Of a stretch of DNA of 64,000 bases, positions 25,165 through 34,176 are shown in pieces. The notes under the pieces are model-generated. The model was not told the DNA's origin and did no database searches. It saw only the letters and a program-made list of their open reading frames with translations. Both the position numbers and the translations under genes were made by a program. Position 1 is the stretch's first letter. The number at the start of each line of letters is the position of its first letter. The stretch comes from UBA7672 sp041398245 (GTDB taxonomy: Bacteria; Pseudomonadota; Alphaproteobacteria; Caulobacterales; Hyphomonadaceae), in assembly GCA_041398245.1 (NCBI GenBank), contig JAWKVC010000003.1:124001-188000 (forward strand). The letters run 5' to 3'.

Positions 25165-25194
25165 AAAAGGCCCGCTGGTTCCAGCGGGCCTTTT
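25165..25194. terminator. Bidirectional terminator after gmk
   Basis: A 14-base perfect inverted repeat, AAAAGGCCCGCTGG / CCAGCGGGCCTTTT, separated by two bases, with a T-rich tail on the plus strand (TTTTGCTTT) and five or more T on the minus strand. It separates gmk from the convergent PQQ dehydrogenase. Its stem nearly matches the one at 17247-17274. Confidence 0.88.
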
Positions 25195-25217
25195 GCTTTG
25201 CTTGCTGATCGATCGCC

Positions 25218-27410
25218 CTATGGCGTGCCCCGCGCCGCCGCTTCCTGCGCCGCCTTCTCGTCGTTGGCGCGCTTGATGACGTAGGCGAGGATCGCGTCGG
25301 TCTGTTCCTCGGTCAGGATCGTCTTGAAGCCCGGCATGTTGCGCTGGGCACGGTCGCCTTCGCGGACAGCCCCATTCCAGCCTGAACGCATCGAGAGCAG
25401 GGCGGAGTAGCGCAGGTCCGGCGCGATCGAGCCGGCGGCCGGAACGACGGCGGGACCGTGGCAGACGGCGCAGTTCTGGCCAAACAGGAGCTCGCCAGCG
25501 GCAACGGTCTCGTTATTGGCAGTGAGCAGCGGCGGGTCGATCTTCACGGTCACTGGCGCGCCGGCCACCGCCTTGGGCATTTCGCCCGGCAAGCTGGCTG
25601 AGCCGCCGAGGCGGAAGACCAGGATGCGTGAATTGTTGGCGCTCGACGGCACAGTGCGCTGCTGCCCGATCGGCAGGCCGCGCGCGCCGACAAGGATCGC
25701 TACCTGCTGTTCGCCGCCGACCGTGAAGGTCGAGGGCGCCGCGACAACCTTGGCCTGCGTGGGCGCGGACCAGAGTTTCTTGCCCGTGCGCGCGTCATAG
25801 GCTGCGAATTCGCCGGCGTGGTTGCCGGAGAAGACAAGATTCCCTGATGTCGTCAGCACGCCCGTGGCGCCGCGCGGGTCGACATTCGGCACCCGCCAGA
25901 CCTCTTTGGCGGCGATGGGATCCCACGCCATCAGATAGGCTTCCGTCTTGGGCGCAGCGCCGGTTGCGGGGACGGCCGTGACGCCCGGGCCTGCCGAGAA
26001 GCTGATGCCCGTGTTCCAGCCATTGAGGTTGAGTTCGAACTTCTCGGGCGAGGCGTAGGTCGCCGACGATACGGTGACCGGCAGATAGACGAGGCCGGTT
26101 TCCGGGCTGAAGGCCATGGGATGCCAGTTGTGCATACCGAGCGCGGCGGGCGCCACGATGGCCGGCTTGCCGGTGACCTCGTAGCGGGCTTCCGGCACTT
26201 CGACCGGCCGGCCGGTCTTCATATCGACATGCGTCGCCCATGTGATCGGCGCGAATTTCTCGGCGCTCAGCAGTTCGCCGGACTTGGCGTCGAGCACATA
26301 GAAGAAGCCGTTCTTAGGCGCCTGCATCACGACGCGACGCTTGCCGGTGGGGTAGTTCAGGTCGGCCACCATGATCGGCTGGGTTGCCGTGTAGTCCCAC
26401 GTTTCGCCGGGCGTGGTCTGGTAGTGCCAGACATATTTGCCGGTGTTGGGGTCGAGCGCGACGATGGACGACAGATAGAGGTTGTCGCCGCCGCCGGGCG
26501 AGCGGATCTTCTGGTTCCATGGATTGCCGTTGCCGGTACCGACATAGAGCAGGTCGAGTTCCGGATCGTAGGCCATGCCGTCCCAGACAGTGCCGCCGCC
26601 GCCGATCTTCCAGTAGTTGTCGCCGTTCCACGTCTTGGCGGCTTCGGCGAGTTCGGATTGTTCGAATGGTTGCGACGGATCGCCGGGGATGGTCCACCAA
26701 CGCCAGGCCTGCTCGCCGGTTTCGGCGTCATAGGCGGTGACGTAACCGCGGACGCGATATTCGGCGCCGCCGTTTCCGATGATCACCTTGCCTTTCACGA
26801 TGCGGGGCGCGCCCGTGATGGTGTAGGGCAGCGTCGTGTCGGTCGTCTGCTTTTCCCAGATGACTTTGCCGGTCTTGCCGTCGAGCGCGATCAGGCGTCC
26901 ATCGAGCGCGCCGAGATAGATCTTGCCGTTCCAGGCGGCGACGCCGCGGTTGACCACGTCGCAGCAGGCGTCGGCGCCCTTGGCGCGGTCGACCTCCGGA
27001 TCATAGGCCCACAGAAGCGAGCCGGACTGGATGTCGTAGGCCTTCACCATCGACCACGCCGTGGTGAGGTACATCACGCCATCGACTACAACCGGCGTCG
27101 ATTCCTGGCCGCGCTCAGTATCGATGTCCGCATACCAGGCGAGCCCAAGCTCGCTGACATTGGCGTCGTTGATCTGGTCGAGATGGCTGAAACGCTGTTC
27201 GCCGTAGTCCCCGCCCGCCACGAGCCAGGACCCGGGCTCTTTCGCGTAGCCGATGATGCGTTCGGCATTGACGGCCGCAGCGCCCATGGGCTGGCTGGCG
27301 ATCGGCTTCGGCGTATCAGCCGACGCGACGGTTGGATTGTTGTTGCAGGCGGCGAGGCCAGCCAGCAGGGCAGGCGCGGCGATAGCCAGCGACATCAGGT
27401 GGGCGCGCAT
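25218..27410 (-). CDS. PQQ- and heme c-dependent alcohol dehydrogenase, predicted lipoprotein
   Basis: 730 residues from the ATG at 27410, chosen for its GGAGGAAATTCG ribosome site. The leader ends in a lipobox (LAAC, C22), so the mature form should be lipid-anchored, not free. An eight-bladed PQQ propeller follows, with the vicinal disulfide pair in GADACCDVVNRG, the NGNPWN and PGGGDNLYLSS active-site regions, and repeated WxxxxQ-type blade motifs. A C-terminal cytochrome c domain holds C647-x-x-C650-H651. It would oxidise an alcohol and pass electrons to the respiratory chain. No PQQ biosynthesis genes are in the window. Substrate unknown. Confidence 0.92.
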   Translation of the reverse strand: MRAHLMSLAIAAPALLAGLAACNNNPTVASADTPKPIASQPMGAAAVNAERIIGYAKEPGSWLVAGGDYGEQRFSHLDQINDANVSELGLAWYADIDTERGQESTPVVVDGVMYLTTAWSMVKAYDIQSGSLLWAYDPEVDRAKGADACCDVVNRGVAAWNGKIYLGALDGRLIALDGKTGKVIWEKQTTDTTLPYTITGAPRIVKGKVIIGNGGAEYRVRGYVTAYDAETGEQAWRWWTIPGDPSQPFEQSELAEAAKTWNGDNYWKIGGGGTVWDGMAYDPELDLLYVGTGNGNPWNQKIRSPGGGDNLYLSSIVALDPNTGKYVWHYQTTPGETWDYTATQPIMVADLNYPTGKRRVVMQAPKNGFFYVLDAKSGELLSAEKFAPITWATHVDMKTGRPVEVPEARYEVTGKPAIVAPAALGMHNWHPMAFSPETGLVYLPVTVSSATYASPEKFELNLNGWNTGISFSAGPGVTAVPATGAAPKTEAYLMAWDPIAAKEVWRVPNVDPRGATGVLTTSGNLVFSGNHAGEFAAYDARTGKKLWSAPTQAKVVAAPSTFTVGGEQQVAILVGARGLPIGQQRTVPSSANNSRILVFRLGGSASLPGEMPKAVAGAPVTVKIDPPLLTANNETVAAGELLFGQNCAVCHGPAVVPAAGSIAPDLRYSALLSMRSGWNGAVREGDRAQRNMPGFKTILTEEQTDAILAYVIKRANDEKAAQEAAARGTP

Positions 27411-27600
27411 CGAATTTCCTCCGCCAGCCATTTTGGCCATTGTTATCAATGCCTGGGCGGTGACGCGTTCTCCCCCGCTGCCTGCCCGGCGGGCGCAAAC
27501 TAGAAGGCTCTGGCCGTTGCGGCAATACGGCGGAGTTTCCGGTTTGCCGCAGCCCGTACACGTCCGCGCGAGCCCGGTGATGCTGGAGGGGCTGCGCCGG

Positions 27601-28158
27601 CTAGAGCGCGATTGCGCGCTGCTCCAGCGCATCGAGCGCCGCTTCCGGCGAGCTGGTGTCCGCCATCAGCTGGAGGAACGATTTCGGCAGGAAGGCGCCT
27701 TCGATCATGTGATCGACCAGGTGGAAGAAGGGCTGCCAGTAGTTGTTCTCGCTGAGGAACGCCATCGGCTTGCGGTGGAGCGACAGCTTGGCCCACGACA
27801 GGGTTTCGACCGCCTCTTCGAGCGTGCCGATGCCGCCGGGCAGAACGATGAGGCCGTCCGCCTCGTCCAGCAGGGCCTGTTTCCGCTGGTGCATGTTGTC
27901 GGTGTAGCGGTTCTCGATGCCGTCCAGCACGCCTTCGAGGTCACGCAGGAAATGCGGCATGACGCCCAGCACTTTTCCGCCGGAATCCCGCGCATTGCTG
28001 GCGACGGCGCCCATGAGCCCGACATTGCCGCCGCCATAGACCGTGCGCCAGCCGCGGCGGGCGATAGAGCGGCCAAGACGGCGGGCGAGGTCGAGGTAGC
28101 CGGGGTCGGCCCCGGGGGCGGAGCCGCAATAGACAGTGACGGATTTGATTCCGGACAT
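27601..28158 (-). CDS. LOG-family nucleotide phosphoribohydrolase (TIGR00730)
   Basis: 185 residues from the ATG at 28158 with an AAGAAGA ribosome site. The glycine-rich nucleotide loop GGGNVGLMG (42-50) and the PGGIGTLEE motif (107-115) define the LOG family, which releases the base from cytokinin or related nucleoside 5'-monophosphates. R92 in HQRKQ fits the catalytic Arg. The physiological substrate in this organism is unknown. The gap to the PQQ gene upstream coordinate end is about 190 bases and carries no recognised gene. Confidence 0.9.
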   Translation of the reverse strand: MSGIKSVTVYCGSAPGADPGYLDLARRLGRSIARRGWRTVYGGGNVGLMGAVASNARDSGGKVLGVMPHFLRDLEGVLDGIENRYTDNMHQRKQALLDEADGLIVLPGGIGTLEEAVETLSWAKLSLHRKPMAFLSENNYWQPFFHLVDHMIEGAFLPKSFLQLMADTSSPEAALDALEQRAIAL

Positions 28159-28329
28159 TCTTCTTTTCTCTCTTTCTTGTCGGCCATAGATGCGCCGGTT
28201 CGGGGCGGCGGGAAAGCGGCCAGAGGACGGCCTTCCACAGCCCGGCGCTACGGCCTGCTGACACCACGGCGGCGGGAGCCGCGATCGGGAACTCTGGCGT
28301 TTCCCGGATAGCGGGCCTATTTCTGGGCC

Positions 28330-30183
28330 ATGGCCATGCATCCCCGCGCTTCTTCCCCCCACGACGTCGATGCGATCGAGACCGGGGATGCCGGGCTTGG
28401 CGTGTCGCTGGCCCGGATCGGCCGGATCATGGCGCGGCCGGAGCTGAAGCGCTGGCGGGTGGTGATGTTCCTGGCGCTGGTGCTGACGCTGACGGCCAAG
28501 GTGTTCGCGGTCTATGCGCCCGTGTTCTTCGGGGACGCCATCAACCGGATGTCGGGGCCGGACGCTGCTCTGGCCGCGGTGATGTTGCTGATCGGCTGGT
28601 GGACGGGCGCGCGCATCCTGTCTGCGAACCTGCCATACCTGCGCGATGCGCTGTTCGCGCCGGTGAGCCAGGAGGCGCAGCGGCTGGTGGCGGTCGAGTC
28701 CTATGGTCATGCGCAGGGGCTGTCGCTGTCCTTCCACCAGACGCGGCGGACAGGCGCGCTGAACCGTGTGATCGATCGCGGCGTCGCGGCGCTGGATTAC
28801 CTGATCCGCTTTCTCGCCTTCAACATCGGCCCGACGCTGATCGAGCTAGCGCTGGCGGCGTTCGTTCTCTCGACACGCTATAGCTGGCTGGCGGCGCTGG
28901 TCGCGGTTGCGACTGTTGCGCTCTACGCCGTGTTCACGGCCATGCTGACGAACTGGCGGGTGGAGCAGCGGCGCAAGCTCAATGCGGCGGATACGGAGCT
29001 GCGCGCTCTGGCGGTGGACAGTCTCACCAATTTCGAGACGGTGAAGGCCTTTGCCGCGGAAACGCGCGAGACGCAGCGCTATGACGCGGCGATGCGTGTT
29101 TACAACAAGAACATGATCGAGGTGTCGCGCTCGCTCGCCCTGCTCAACGCCGGGCAGGACGTCATCATGGCGCTGGGGCTTACGGGCGTCGCTGTGATCA
29201 CGGCGTTCGGGACCTTCAATGGTCAGGTGCAGGCGGGCGACATGGCGGCGGTCGTGCTGATCATGTCGAACCTCTACAGGCCGTTGTCGATCCTTGGCTT
29301 TGCCTTCCGTGAGATCAAGCAGGGCGCCGTCGATCTCGAGAAGCTCTACGGGCTCCTGAACATGAAGCCAGAGGTGCAGGATGCTCCGGATGCGAAGCCG
29401 CTTGATGTCCGGGGCGGCGAAGTGCGCTTCGAGGATGTCTCGTTCACGCATGATGCCCGCGCGGCGGGGATTGACCGCGTGACCTTCACTGTGCCGGCCG
29501 GAACGAAGCTGGCCGTGGTGGGCCCGTCGGGATCGGGCAAGTCGACACTGTTGAAGCTGCTGTTTCGCTTCTACGACACCAAAGACGGGCGCGTGCTGTT
29601 GGATGGCCAGGATGTGCGCGGCCTCAAGCAGCAATCGTTGCGCGACGCGATCGGACTGGTTCCGCAGGAGGTGGTGCTGTTCAACGCCTCGATGAAGGAG
29701 AACCTGCTCTATGGCCGTCCCGGCGCCAGCGACGAGGAATTGCGCGATGCGGCGCGGCGGGCGCAATTGCTGGAGTTCATCGACCGGTTGCCGAAGGGAT
29801 GGGAGACGCGGGTCGGCGAGCGGGGCGTCAAGCTTTCCGGTGGTGAGCGCCAGCGCGTGGGGATTGCGCGGGCGATCCTGAAGAACCCGGCGATCCTTGT
29901 TCTCGACGAGGCGACCAGCGCGCTCGATTCCGCCACGGAGCAGGAGGTGCAGGGCGCGCTCGACGAAGCCGCGAAAGGACGCACGACGCTGATGGTGGCG
30001 CACCGGCTATCGACCGTCGCGGGCGCCGACGAGATCATCGTGCTGAACGAGGGGAAGATCGTCGAACGCGGCACACATCGCGAGCTTCTGGATCGCGGTG
30101 GTCTTTACGCCGACCTGTGGAGCCGCCAGTCGCGCGCGCATGAAGACGCGGATGCGGCCCAGCGGGATAGCGCTGTCGCCTAG
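28330..30183 (+). CDS. ABC transporter, fused permease and ATPase, Atm1/HMT1-like
   Basis: 617 residues. The N-terminal about 50-330 holds six hydrophobic helices of an ABC exporter; the ATPase domain follows with Walker A GPSGSGKST (398-406), signature LSGGERQ (502-508), then DEATSALD and HRLST. The TNWRVEQRRKLNAADTELRALAVDSLTNFETVKAFAAE stretch is typical of Atm1-type exporters that carry glutathione or Fe-S related compounds and heavy-metal conjugates. The start at 28330 competes with an ATG two codons later. Its stop overlaps that of the convergent cupin gene. Confidence 0.92.
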   Translation: MAMHPRASSPHDVDAIETGDAGLGVSLARIGRIMARPELKRWRVVMFLALVLTLTAKVFAVYAPVFFGDAINRMSGPDAALAAVMLLIGWWTGARILSANLPYLRDALFAPVSQEAQRLVAVESYGHAQGLSLSFHQTRRTGALNRVIDRGVAALDYLIRFLAFNIGPTLIELALAAFVLSTRYSWLAALVAVATVALYAVFTAMLTNWRVEQRRKLNAADTELRALAVDSLTNFETVKAFAAETRETQRYDAAMRVYNKNMIEVSRSLALLNAGQDVIMALGLTGVAVITAFGTFNGQVQAGDMAAVVLIMSNLYRPLSILGFAFREIKQGAVDLEKLYGLLNMKPEVQDAPDAKPLDVRGGEVRFEDVSFTHDARAAGIDRVTFTVPAGTKLAVVGPSGSGKSTLLKLLFRFYDTKDGRVLLDGQDVRGLKQQSLRDAIGLVPQEVVLFNASMKENLLYGRPGASDEELRDAARRAQLLEFIDRLPKGWETRVGERGVKLSGGERQRVGIARAILKNPAILVLDEATSALDSATEQEVQGALDEAAKGRTTLMVAHRLSTVAGADEIIVLNEGKIVERGTHRELLDRGGLYADLWSRQSRAHEDADAAQRDSAVA

Positions 30184-30602
30184 TGGTCGACCCACCTCGT
30201 CCCCGTCGGGGCCATTCCGGATTCCTGATAGACCACGTCGCCCCGGCCGATGGCGTAGTGCGGATCGTTCGCTTTCGCGAAGAAGGTGGCGCCGGTTGGG
30301 TAGGCGGTCGTCCCGGCTGGATCGGCGGTTGTGCCGAAGCCGTAGTAGAGCGTGCCGGAGAGCACGGTGATCATGCGATCATCCGGATGGCTGTGCGGCG
30401 GCATGAGGCCGCCATCCCTGAGGTGGACGCGGATGGTGTAGAGTCCCGGTTGTGTGGGGGAGCCAATCAGGAAGGCGGCATCCATGCTTGTGGCGTTGCC
30501 CACGGGCGCATAGCCGGCGCCCTGGAGCCATTGGTCAGGCGTGGCCGGAGTCGTCGTACAGCCAGCGGCCGCGATTGCCGCAATGACAAGGATGTGGCGC
30601 AT
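30180..30602 (-). CDS. Cupin-domain lipoprotein
   Basis: 140 residues from the ATG at 30602 with an AGGGGAA ribosome site. The lipobox (AAAGC, C15) follows a short signal. The body is a cupin barrel: the first metal motif PHSHPDDRMITVLSGTLYYGFG and the later GATFFAKANDPHYAIG. The mature protein should be membrane-anchored in the periplasm. The metal and substrate are not evident. The stop overlaps the stop of the ABC exporter on the other strand by four bases. Confidence 0.82.
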   Translation of the reverse strand: MRHILVIAAIAAAGCTTTPATPDQWLQGAGYAPVGNATSMDAAFLIGSPTQPGLYTIRVHLRDGGLMPPHSHPDDRMITVLSGTLYYGFGTTADPAGTTAYPTGATFFAKANDPHYAIGRGDVVYQESGMAPTGTRWVDH

Positions 30603-30775
30603 GGGGTTCCCCTGTTGGAACCCGGACCGTAACGCGCCGCGCGCCTCATGTCAGTTCTTCTGCGCGGACGGTGCAGTCTGCCTTACGTGAACGGACATCA
30701 GGACGCAGGATTTCGCCTTGTCTCACAGCGGCGCGGACCGCACATTTTGGTCTGAACTGATCGGGAATTCATCGC

Positions 30776-31648
30776 ATGAGCGCCGACGCCTACACACCGC
30801 CGAAGGTCTGGTCCTGGGACAAGGGGGCGGTGAACCGGTTCTCGAACATCAACCGGCCGGTCGCGGGGCCGACACACGACAAGGAACTGCCGGTCGGCAA
30901 GCATCCGATCCAGCTCTATTCGCTGGGTACGCCGAACGGCGTGAAGGTGACGGTGATGCTTGAGGAGCTTCTGGCGCTTGGGCATGCCGGCGCCGAGTAC
31001 GACGCGTGGCTGATCAACATCAACAAGGGCGACCAGTTTTCGAGCGGCTATGTGGAGATCAACCCGAACTCCAAGATTCCGGTGATGGTTGATCACGGCG
31101 AGCCGAAGCCGCTGCGCGTTTTCGAGTCGGGATCGATCCTGCTTTATCTCGCGGAGAAGTTCGGGGCGTTCGTGCCGACCGATCGCGCGGGGCGGACCGA
31201 GACGCTGAACTGGTTGTTCTGGCAGATGGGCGCCGCGCCCTTCCTGGGCGGCGGCTTCGGTCATTTCTACGCCTATGCGCCAGAGAAGTGGCAGTACCCG
31301 ATCGACCGCTACGCCATGGAAGTGAAGCGGCAGCTTGATGTGCTGGACCGGCGGCTGGCCGACAGCGAATATCTTGCGGGCGACGCCTACACCATCGCGG
31401 ATATGGCGAACTGGCCCTGGTACGGCGCGATGGTAAAAGGCGTGTTGTACGAAGCAGGTGAGTTCCTTGCCGTGCATGAGTACAAGAATGTTCTGCGGTG
31501 GACCGATGCGATTGCGGCGCGGCCTGCGGTCAAGCGCGGACGCATGGTCAACCGCACCTGGGGCGATCCCAAGAGCCAGCTGCACGAACGCCACGACGCC
31601 AGCGACTTCGATCTGAAGACGCAGGACAAGGTCGCAAAGGCGGAGTGA
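30776..31648 (+). CDS. yghU: YghU-like nu-class glutathione transferase / disulfide-bond oxidoreductase
   Basis: 290 residues, the length of E. coli YghU (288). The N-terminal extension NRFSNINRPVAGPTHDKELPVG and the active-site segment LGTPNGVKVTVMLEE are diagnostic of the nu-class, which binds two glutathiones and has disulfide reductase activity. The GSILLYLAEKFG segment and the helical domain follow. The gene has its own upstream gap of 173 bases, so it probably has its own promoter. Confidence 0.93.
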   Translation: MSADAYTPPKVWSWDKGAVNRFSNINRPVAGPTHDKELPVGKHPIQLYSLGTPNGVKVTVMLEELLALGHAGAEYDAWLININKGDQFSSGYVEINPNSKIPVMVDHGEPKPLRVFESGSILLYLAEKFGAFVPTDRAGRTETLNWLFWQMGAAPFLGGGFGHFYAYAPEKWQYPIDRYAMEVKRQLDVLDRRLADSEYLAGDAYTIADMANWPWYGAMVKGVLYEAGEFLAVHEYKNVLRWTDAIAARPAVKRGRMVNRTWGDPKSQLHERHDASDFDLKTQDKVAKAE

Positions 31649-31731
31649 TCCCGCAGCAACTGCGCTTCGATTTGACCGCGCCCCCCGATTAGTGGCAGCA
31701 CTTGGCCGCAGCCGGAGGTTGGGTTTCTCCA

Positions 31732-32127
31732 ATGATGAAGAAGGGCGCACCTGTCGCTGCCGACCCTGACGCCTATGTGCGTGCGCTGCGTGGGTGGAAG
31801 AAGGAGGTCGTCGCCTCCTTGCGCGAGGCCGTAACCGGCGCTGCATCGTTCGAGCAGGTCATCAAGTGGGGGCACATCGTATTCTTCAGCCACGGCCCGG
31901 TCCTGTTGATCCGGGCGGAGGATGAGCGTGTGCTGTTCGGGTTCTGGCGCGGCAAGCGCCTAGCGAAGATCGAACCCGGCCTCAAGGCCAGCGGCAAGTA
32001 CGAGATGGCGACCCAGGAATTCCGCAAGGGCGATACGGTTGACCCGGCTACCGCTGCGAGGCTGGCGAAGGAAGCCGCGGCGCTGAACAGGAAGCTGGGC
32101 GATCCAACGAAGATCGCGAAAGGCTGA
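31732..32127 (+). CDS. DUF1801 domain protein
   Basis: 131 residues from the ATG at 31732; the ribosome site is not well placed, so the start is uncertain by one codon (31735). The core (LRGWKKEVVASLREAVTGAASFEQVIKWGHIVFF, then FGFWRGKRLAKIEPGLKASGKYE) matches the DUF1801 pattern, a small cytoplasmic fold of unknown function. It is followed 11 bases later by plsC and is probably co-transcribed with it. Confidence 0.75.
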   Translation: MMKKGAPVAADPDAYVRALRGWKKEVVASLREAVTGAASFEQVIKWGHIVFFSHGPVLLIRAEDERVLFGFWRGKRLAKIEPGLKASGKYEMATQEFRKGDTVDPATAARLAKEAAALNRKLGDPTKIAKG

Positions 32128-32138
32128 CGGTAAAGATC

Positions 32139-32918
32139 ATGCGCGCTTTCGCCTTCGCCGTCGGGTTCTGGTGGATTTCGTTCTGGTATGTCGTGCTGGC
32201 CGCGTTGCTGGCGCTTGTGCCGGGACGCAAGGGCGTGCGCTGGGCTGTGCGGCGCTATTCGCGGCGCATGGTTCAGCTGATGAAGCTGATCGGCATCAAG
32301 CCTGAAGTGCGGGGCAAGGAACGCCTGCCGCCGCCGCCTTTCATCGTCGCGCCGAAGCATTCGAGCTATGGCGACGGCTTCCTGATGTACATCCAGTTCG
32401 ACGATGTGGCGTTCGTGACGGGGGACCATCTGGAGCGCTTCCCGTTCGTGGCGCGCGTGCTGGAGAAGCTTGGCGCCATCGTGATCGACAATTGCGGCGG
32501 GTCCGAAGCGCGCAAGGATCTCGCGGCCAGCTTTGCGAAGGCCGCTGAGGAAAAGCGCATCGTGCTGATCTATCCGGAGGGACACCTGACCAAGGTGGGC
32601 GAGCACAAGCGCATCCGCGCCGGCGTGTGGCACATGCAGGAAGCCTCGCAATGGCCGGTGGTGCCGGTGGCGACCAGCCTTGGCCTGCGCTGGCAGGAGC
32701 AGGATTACGCCAAGTATCCGGGGCCGGCGGTGATCGAGTTTCTTGATCCCATTCCGCCGGGGCTGGGCAAGGACGAAATGATCAAGGCGCTGGGCGAGGC
32801 GATCCGCACGCATACCGACCGGCTGATCGCGGAAGGCCGCGCGTGGGATGAGGCGAACGGCATTGAAAGGGCGCCGGGCCGACCCATTTCGAATGGCGAG
32901 AGGGAGCCAGCACAATGA
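32139..32918 (+). CDS. plsC: 1-acyl-sn-glycerol-3-phosphate acyltransferase
   Basis: 259 residues. The N-terminal hydrophobic segment (about 5-30) is followed by the acyltransferase motifs HX4D (H74SSYGDG) and YPEGH (145-149). It makes phosphatidic acid for membrane lipids. The stop overlaps the next start (ATGA) with the first of two glutathione peroxidase genes, so lipid synthesis and peroxide defence are co-expressed here. Confidence 0.93.
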   Translation: MRAFAFAVGFWWISFWYVVLAALLALVPGRKGVRWAVRRYSRRMVQLMKLIGIKPEVRGKERLPPPPFIVAPKHSSYGDGFLMYIQFDDVAFVTGDHLERFPFVARVLEKLGAIVIDNCGGSEARKDLAASFAKAAEEKRIVLIYPEGHLTKVGEHKRIRAGVWHMQEASQWPVVPVATSLGLRWQEQDYAKYPGPAVIEFLDPIPPGLGKDEMIKALGEAIRTHTDRLIAEGRAWDEANGIERAPGRPISNGEREPAQ

Positions 32919-33397
32919 GCACAGCCCACGACTTCAGCTTTACGGCCATTGATGGCAAGGCGCTGCCGCTCAGCGGGTTCAGCGGCAAGGCGGTTCTCGT
33001 CGTGAACGTCGCCTCGAAATGCGGACTGACGCCTCAGTATGAGGGGCTGGTGAAGCTCTATCATGACAGGAAGGATGCAGGGCTGGTTGTGCTTGGCGTC
33101 CCCTCGAACCAGTTCATGGGGCAGGAGCCTGGTACGAACGAAGAAATCCAGACCTTCTGTTCGATGACCTACGGTGTCGACTTCCCGTTGACCGAGAAGG
33201 TGGATGTGAAGGGCGAGGATGCGCATCCCTTCTACAAGTGGATGCTGGGCGAGCTTGGTCAGCCGGCCGAGCCCGTCTGGAATTTCCACAAGCTGCTGAT
33301 CGGCAAGGATGGGCAGGCGATCAGGGCTTTCGATCCGCGCACCGAGCCGCTGGCTCCGGAAATCTCCGCGGCCGTTGATGAGGCCCTGAAGGCATGA
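32915..33397 (+). CDS. Glutathione peroxidase-type thiol peroxidase, copy 1
   Basis: 160 residues. The catalytic cysteine is C36 in NVASKCGLTPQ (cysteine in place of selenocysteine). The Gln in VPSNQFMGQEPG and Trp in VWNFHKLL complete the triad. It reduces hydroperoxides with glutathione or thioredoxin. It overlaps plsC upstream and the second copy downstream by four bases each, so three genes are translationally linked. Confidence 0.95.
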   Translation: MSTAHDFSFTAIDGKALPLSGFSGKAVLVVNVASKCGLTPQYEGLVKLYHDRKDAGLVVLGVPSNQFMGQEPGTNEEIQTFCSMTYGVDFPLTEKVDVKGEDAHPFYKWMLGELGQPAEPVWNFHKLLIGKDGQAIRAFDPRTEPLAPEISAAVDEALKA

Positions 33398-33870
33398 CGA
33401 CCGCCTATGACTTCACGTTCACGCGCATCGACGGCGCACCCTTGCCGCTGAAGCAGTTCGAGGGGCAGGCGCTACTGGTGGTGAATGTGGCGTCGAAGTG
33501 CGGGTTCACGCCGCAGTATGCCGGGCTGCAGCGGCTGTATGAGGAGATGCATCCGCGCGGGCTGACGGTGATCGGCGTGCCGTGCAACCAGTTCCTCTGG
33601 CAGGAGCCGGCCAAGGAAACGGAGATCGCCGCGTTCTGCGCCGTGACCTACTCCGTCACCTTCCCGATGACCGAGAAGACACGCGTAAGGGGCGGCAAGG
33701 CGCATCCCTTCTACAAGTGGGCGCGTGAGACGCTGGGCAAGACGGCGCATCCGGCGTGGAACTTCCACAAGCTGCTGACTGACAAGGCCGGCGCGCCCGT
33801 TGCGGCGTTCAGATCGAAGTACGAACCGGAAAGCCGGGATGTCCGCGCAGCGATCGAGAGTGTGCTCTGA
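33394..33870 (+). CDS. Glutathione peroxidase-type thiol peroxidase, copy 2
   Basis: 158 residues, overlapping copy 1 by four bases. C36 in NVASKCGFTPQ and the VPCNQFLWQEPAK and AWNFHKLLTD segments are present, as in copy 1. The two proteins are clearly related but not near-identical, so duplication is old. A second cysteine in the GVPCNQ segment and one in FCAVTYS could alter its resolving chemistry. Confidence 0.95.
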   Translation: MTTAYDFTFTRIDGAPLPLKQFEGQALLVVNVASKCGFTPQYAGLQRLYEEMHPRGLTVIGVPCNQFLWQEPAKETEIAAFCAVTYSVTFPMTEKTRVRGGKAHPFYKWARETLGKTAHPAWNFHKLLTDKAGAPVAAFRSKYEPESRDVRAAIESVL

Positions 33871-34176
33871 CGGGGCGGACCCCGATGCGCGCGCGCCACG
33901 GTACCAACGCGTAGCACTTGCGACTGAGTTCGTTGCGCTGACTCAACGTAGTCGTTCGACCATCGAAGCACGTGAATTTTGCCCAATATGTCCGTGTGCG
34001 GACTCAGTTTTTCGCCCGTAAGGACGGGTTCTTCCGGACAGGCCTGCAACCTTAACGGATTGAGGCGCCAAAAAGGCAGGCGCCCTTGTGACGTTTAAGC
34101 GACAGCCGACTCAAGGGCGGCGCTGATAGAGAGCGCCCGCGGGCATTCCGCCCGTTCCTAATCGACAGGAAATAAC
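33871..34176. other. 306-base gap before the beta-barrel gene
   Basis: No gene is visible here. It includes a weak hairpin CCCGT-AAGG-ACGGG at 34015-34028 followed by TTCTT, and an imperfect inverted repeat of TGAGT / ACTCA near 33922-33955. It has more A/T-rich stretches than the flanks and probably holds the promoter and a long 5' leader for the barrel gene; I could not assign a -35/-10 pair. Confidence 0.4.

Noticed and set aside
26121..27503. Long open frame on the plus strand over the PQQ dehydrogenase gene
   Set aside because: Low-complexity Arg/Asp/Gly composition and no motif; the minus strand has a full enzyme.
34015..34028. Terminator for the glutathione peroxidase pair
   Set aside because: Only a five-base stem and a weak tail, about 145 bases beyond the stop; kept only as a note in the gap entry.
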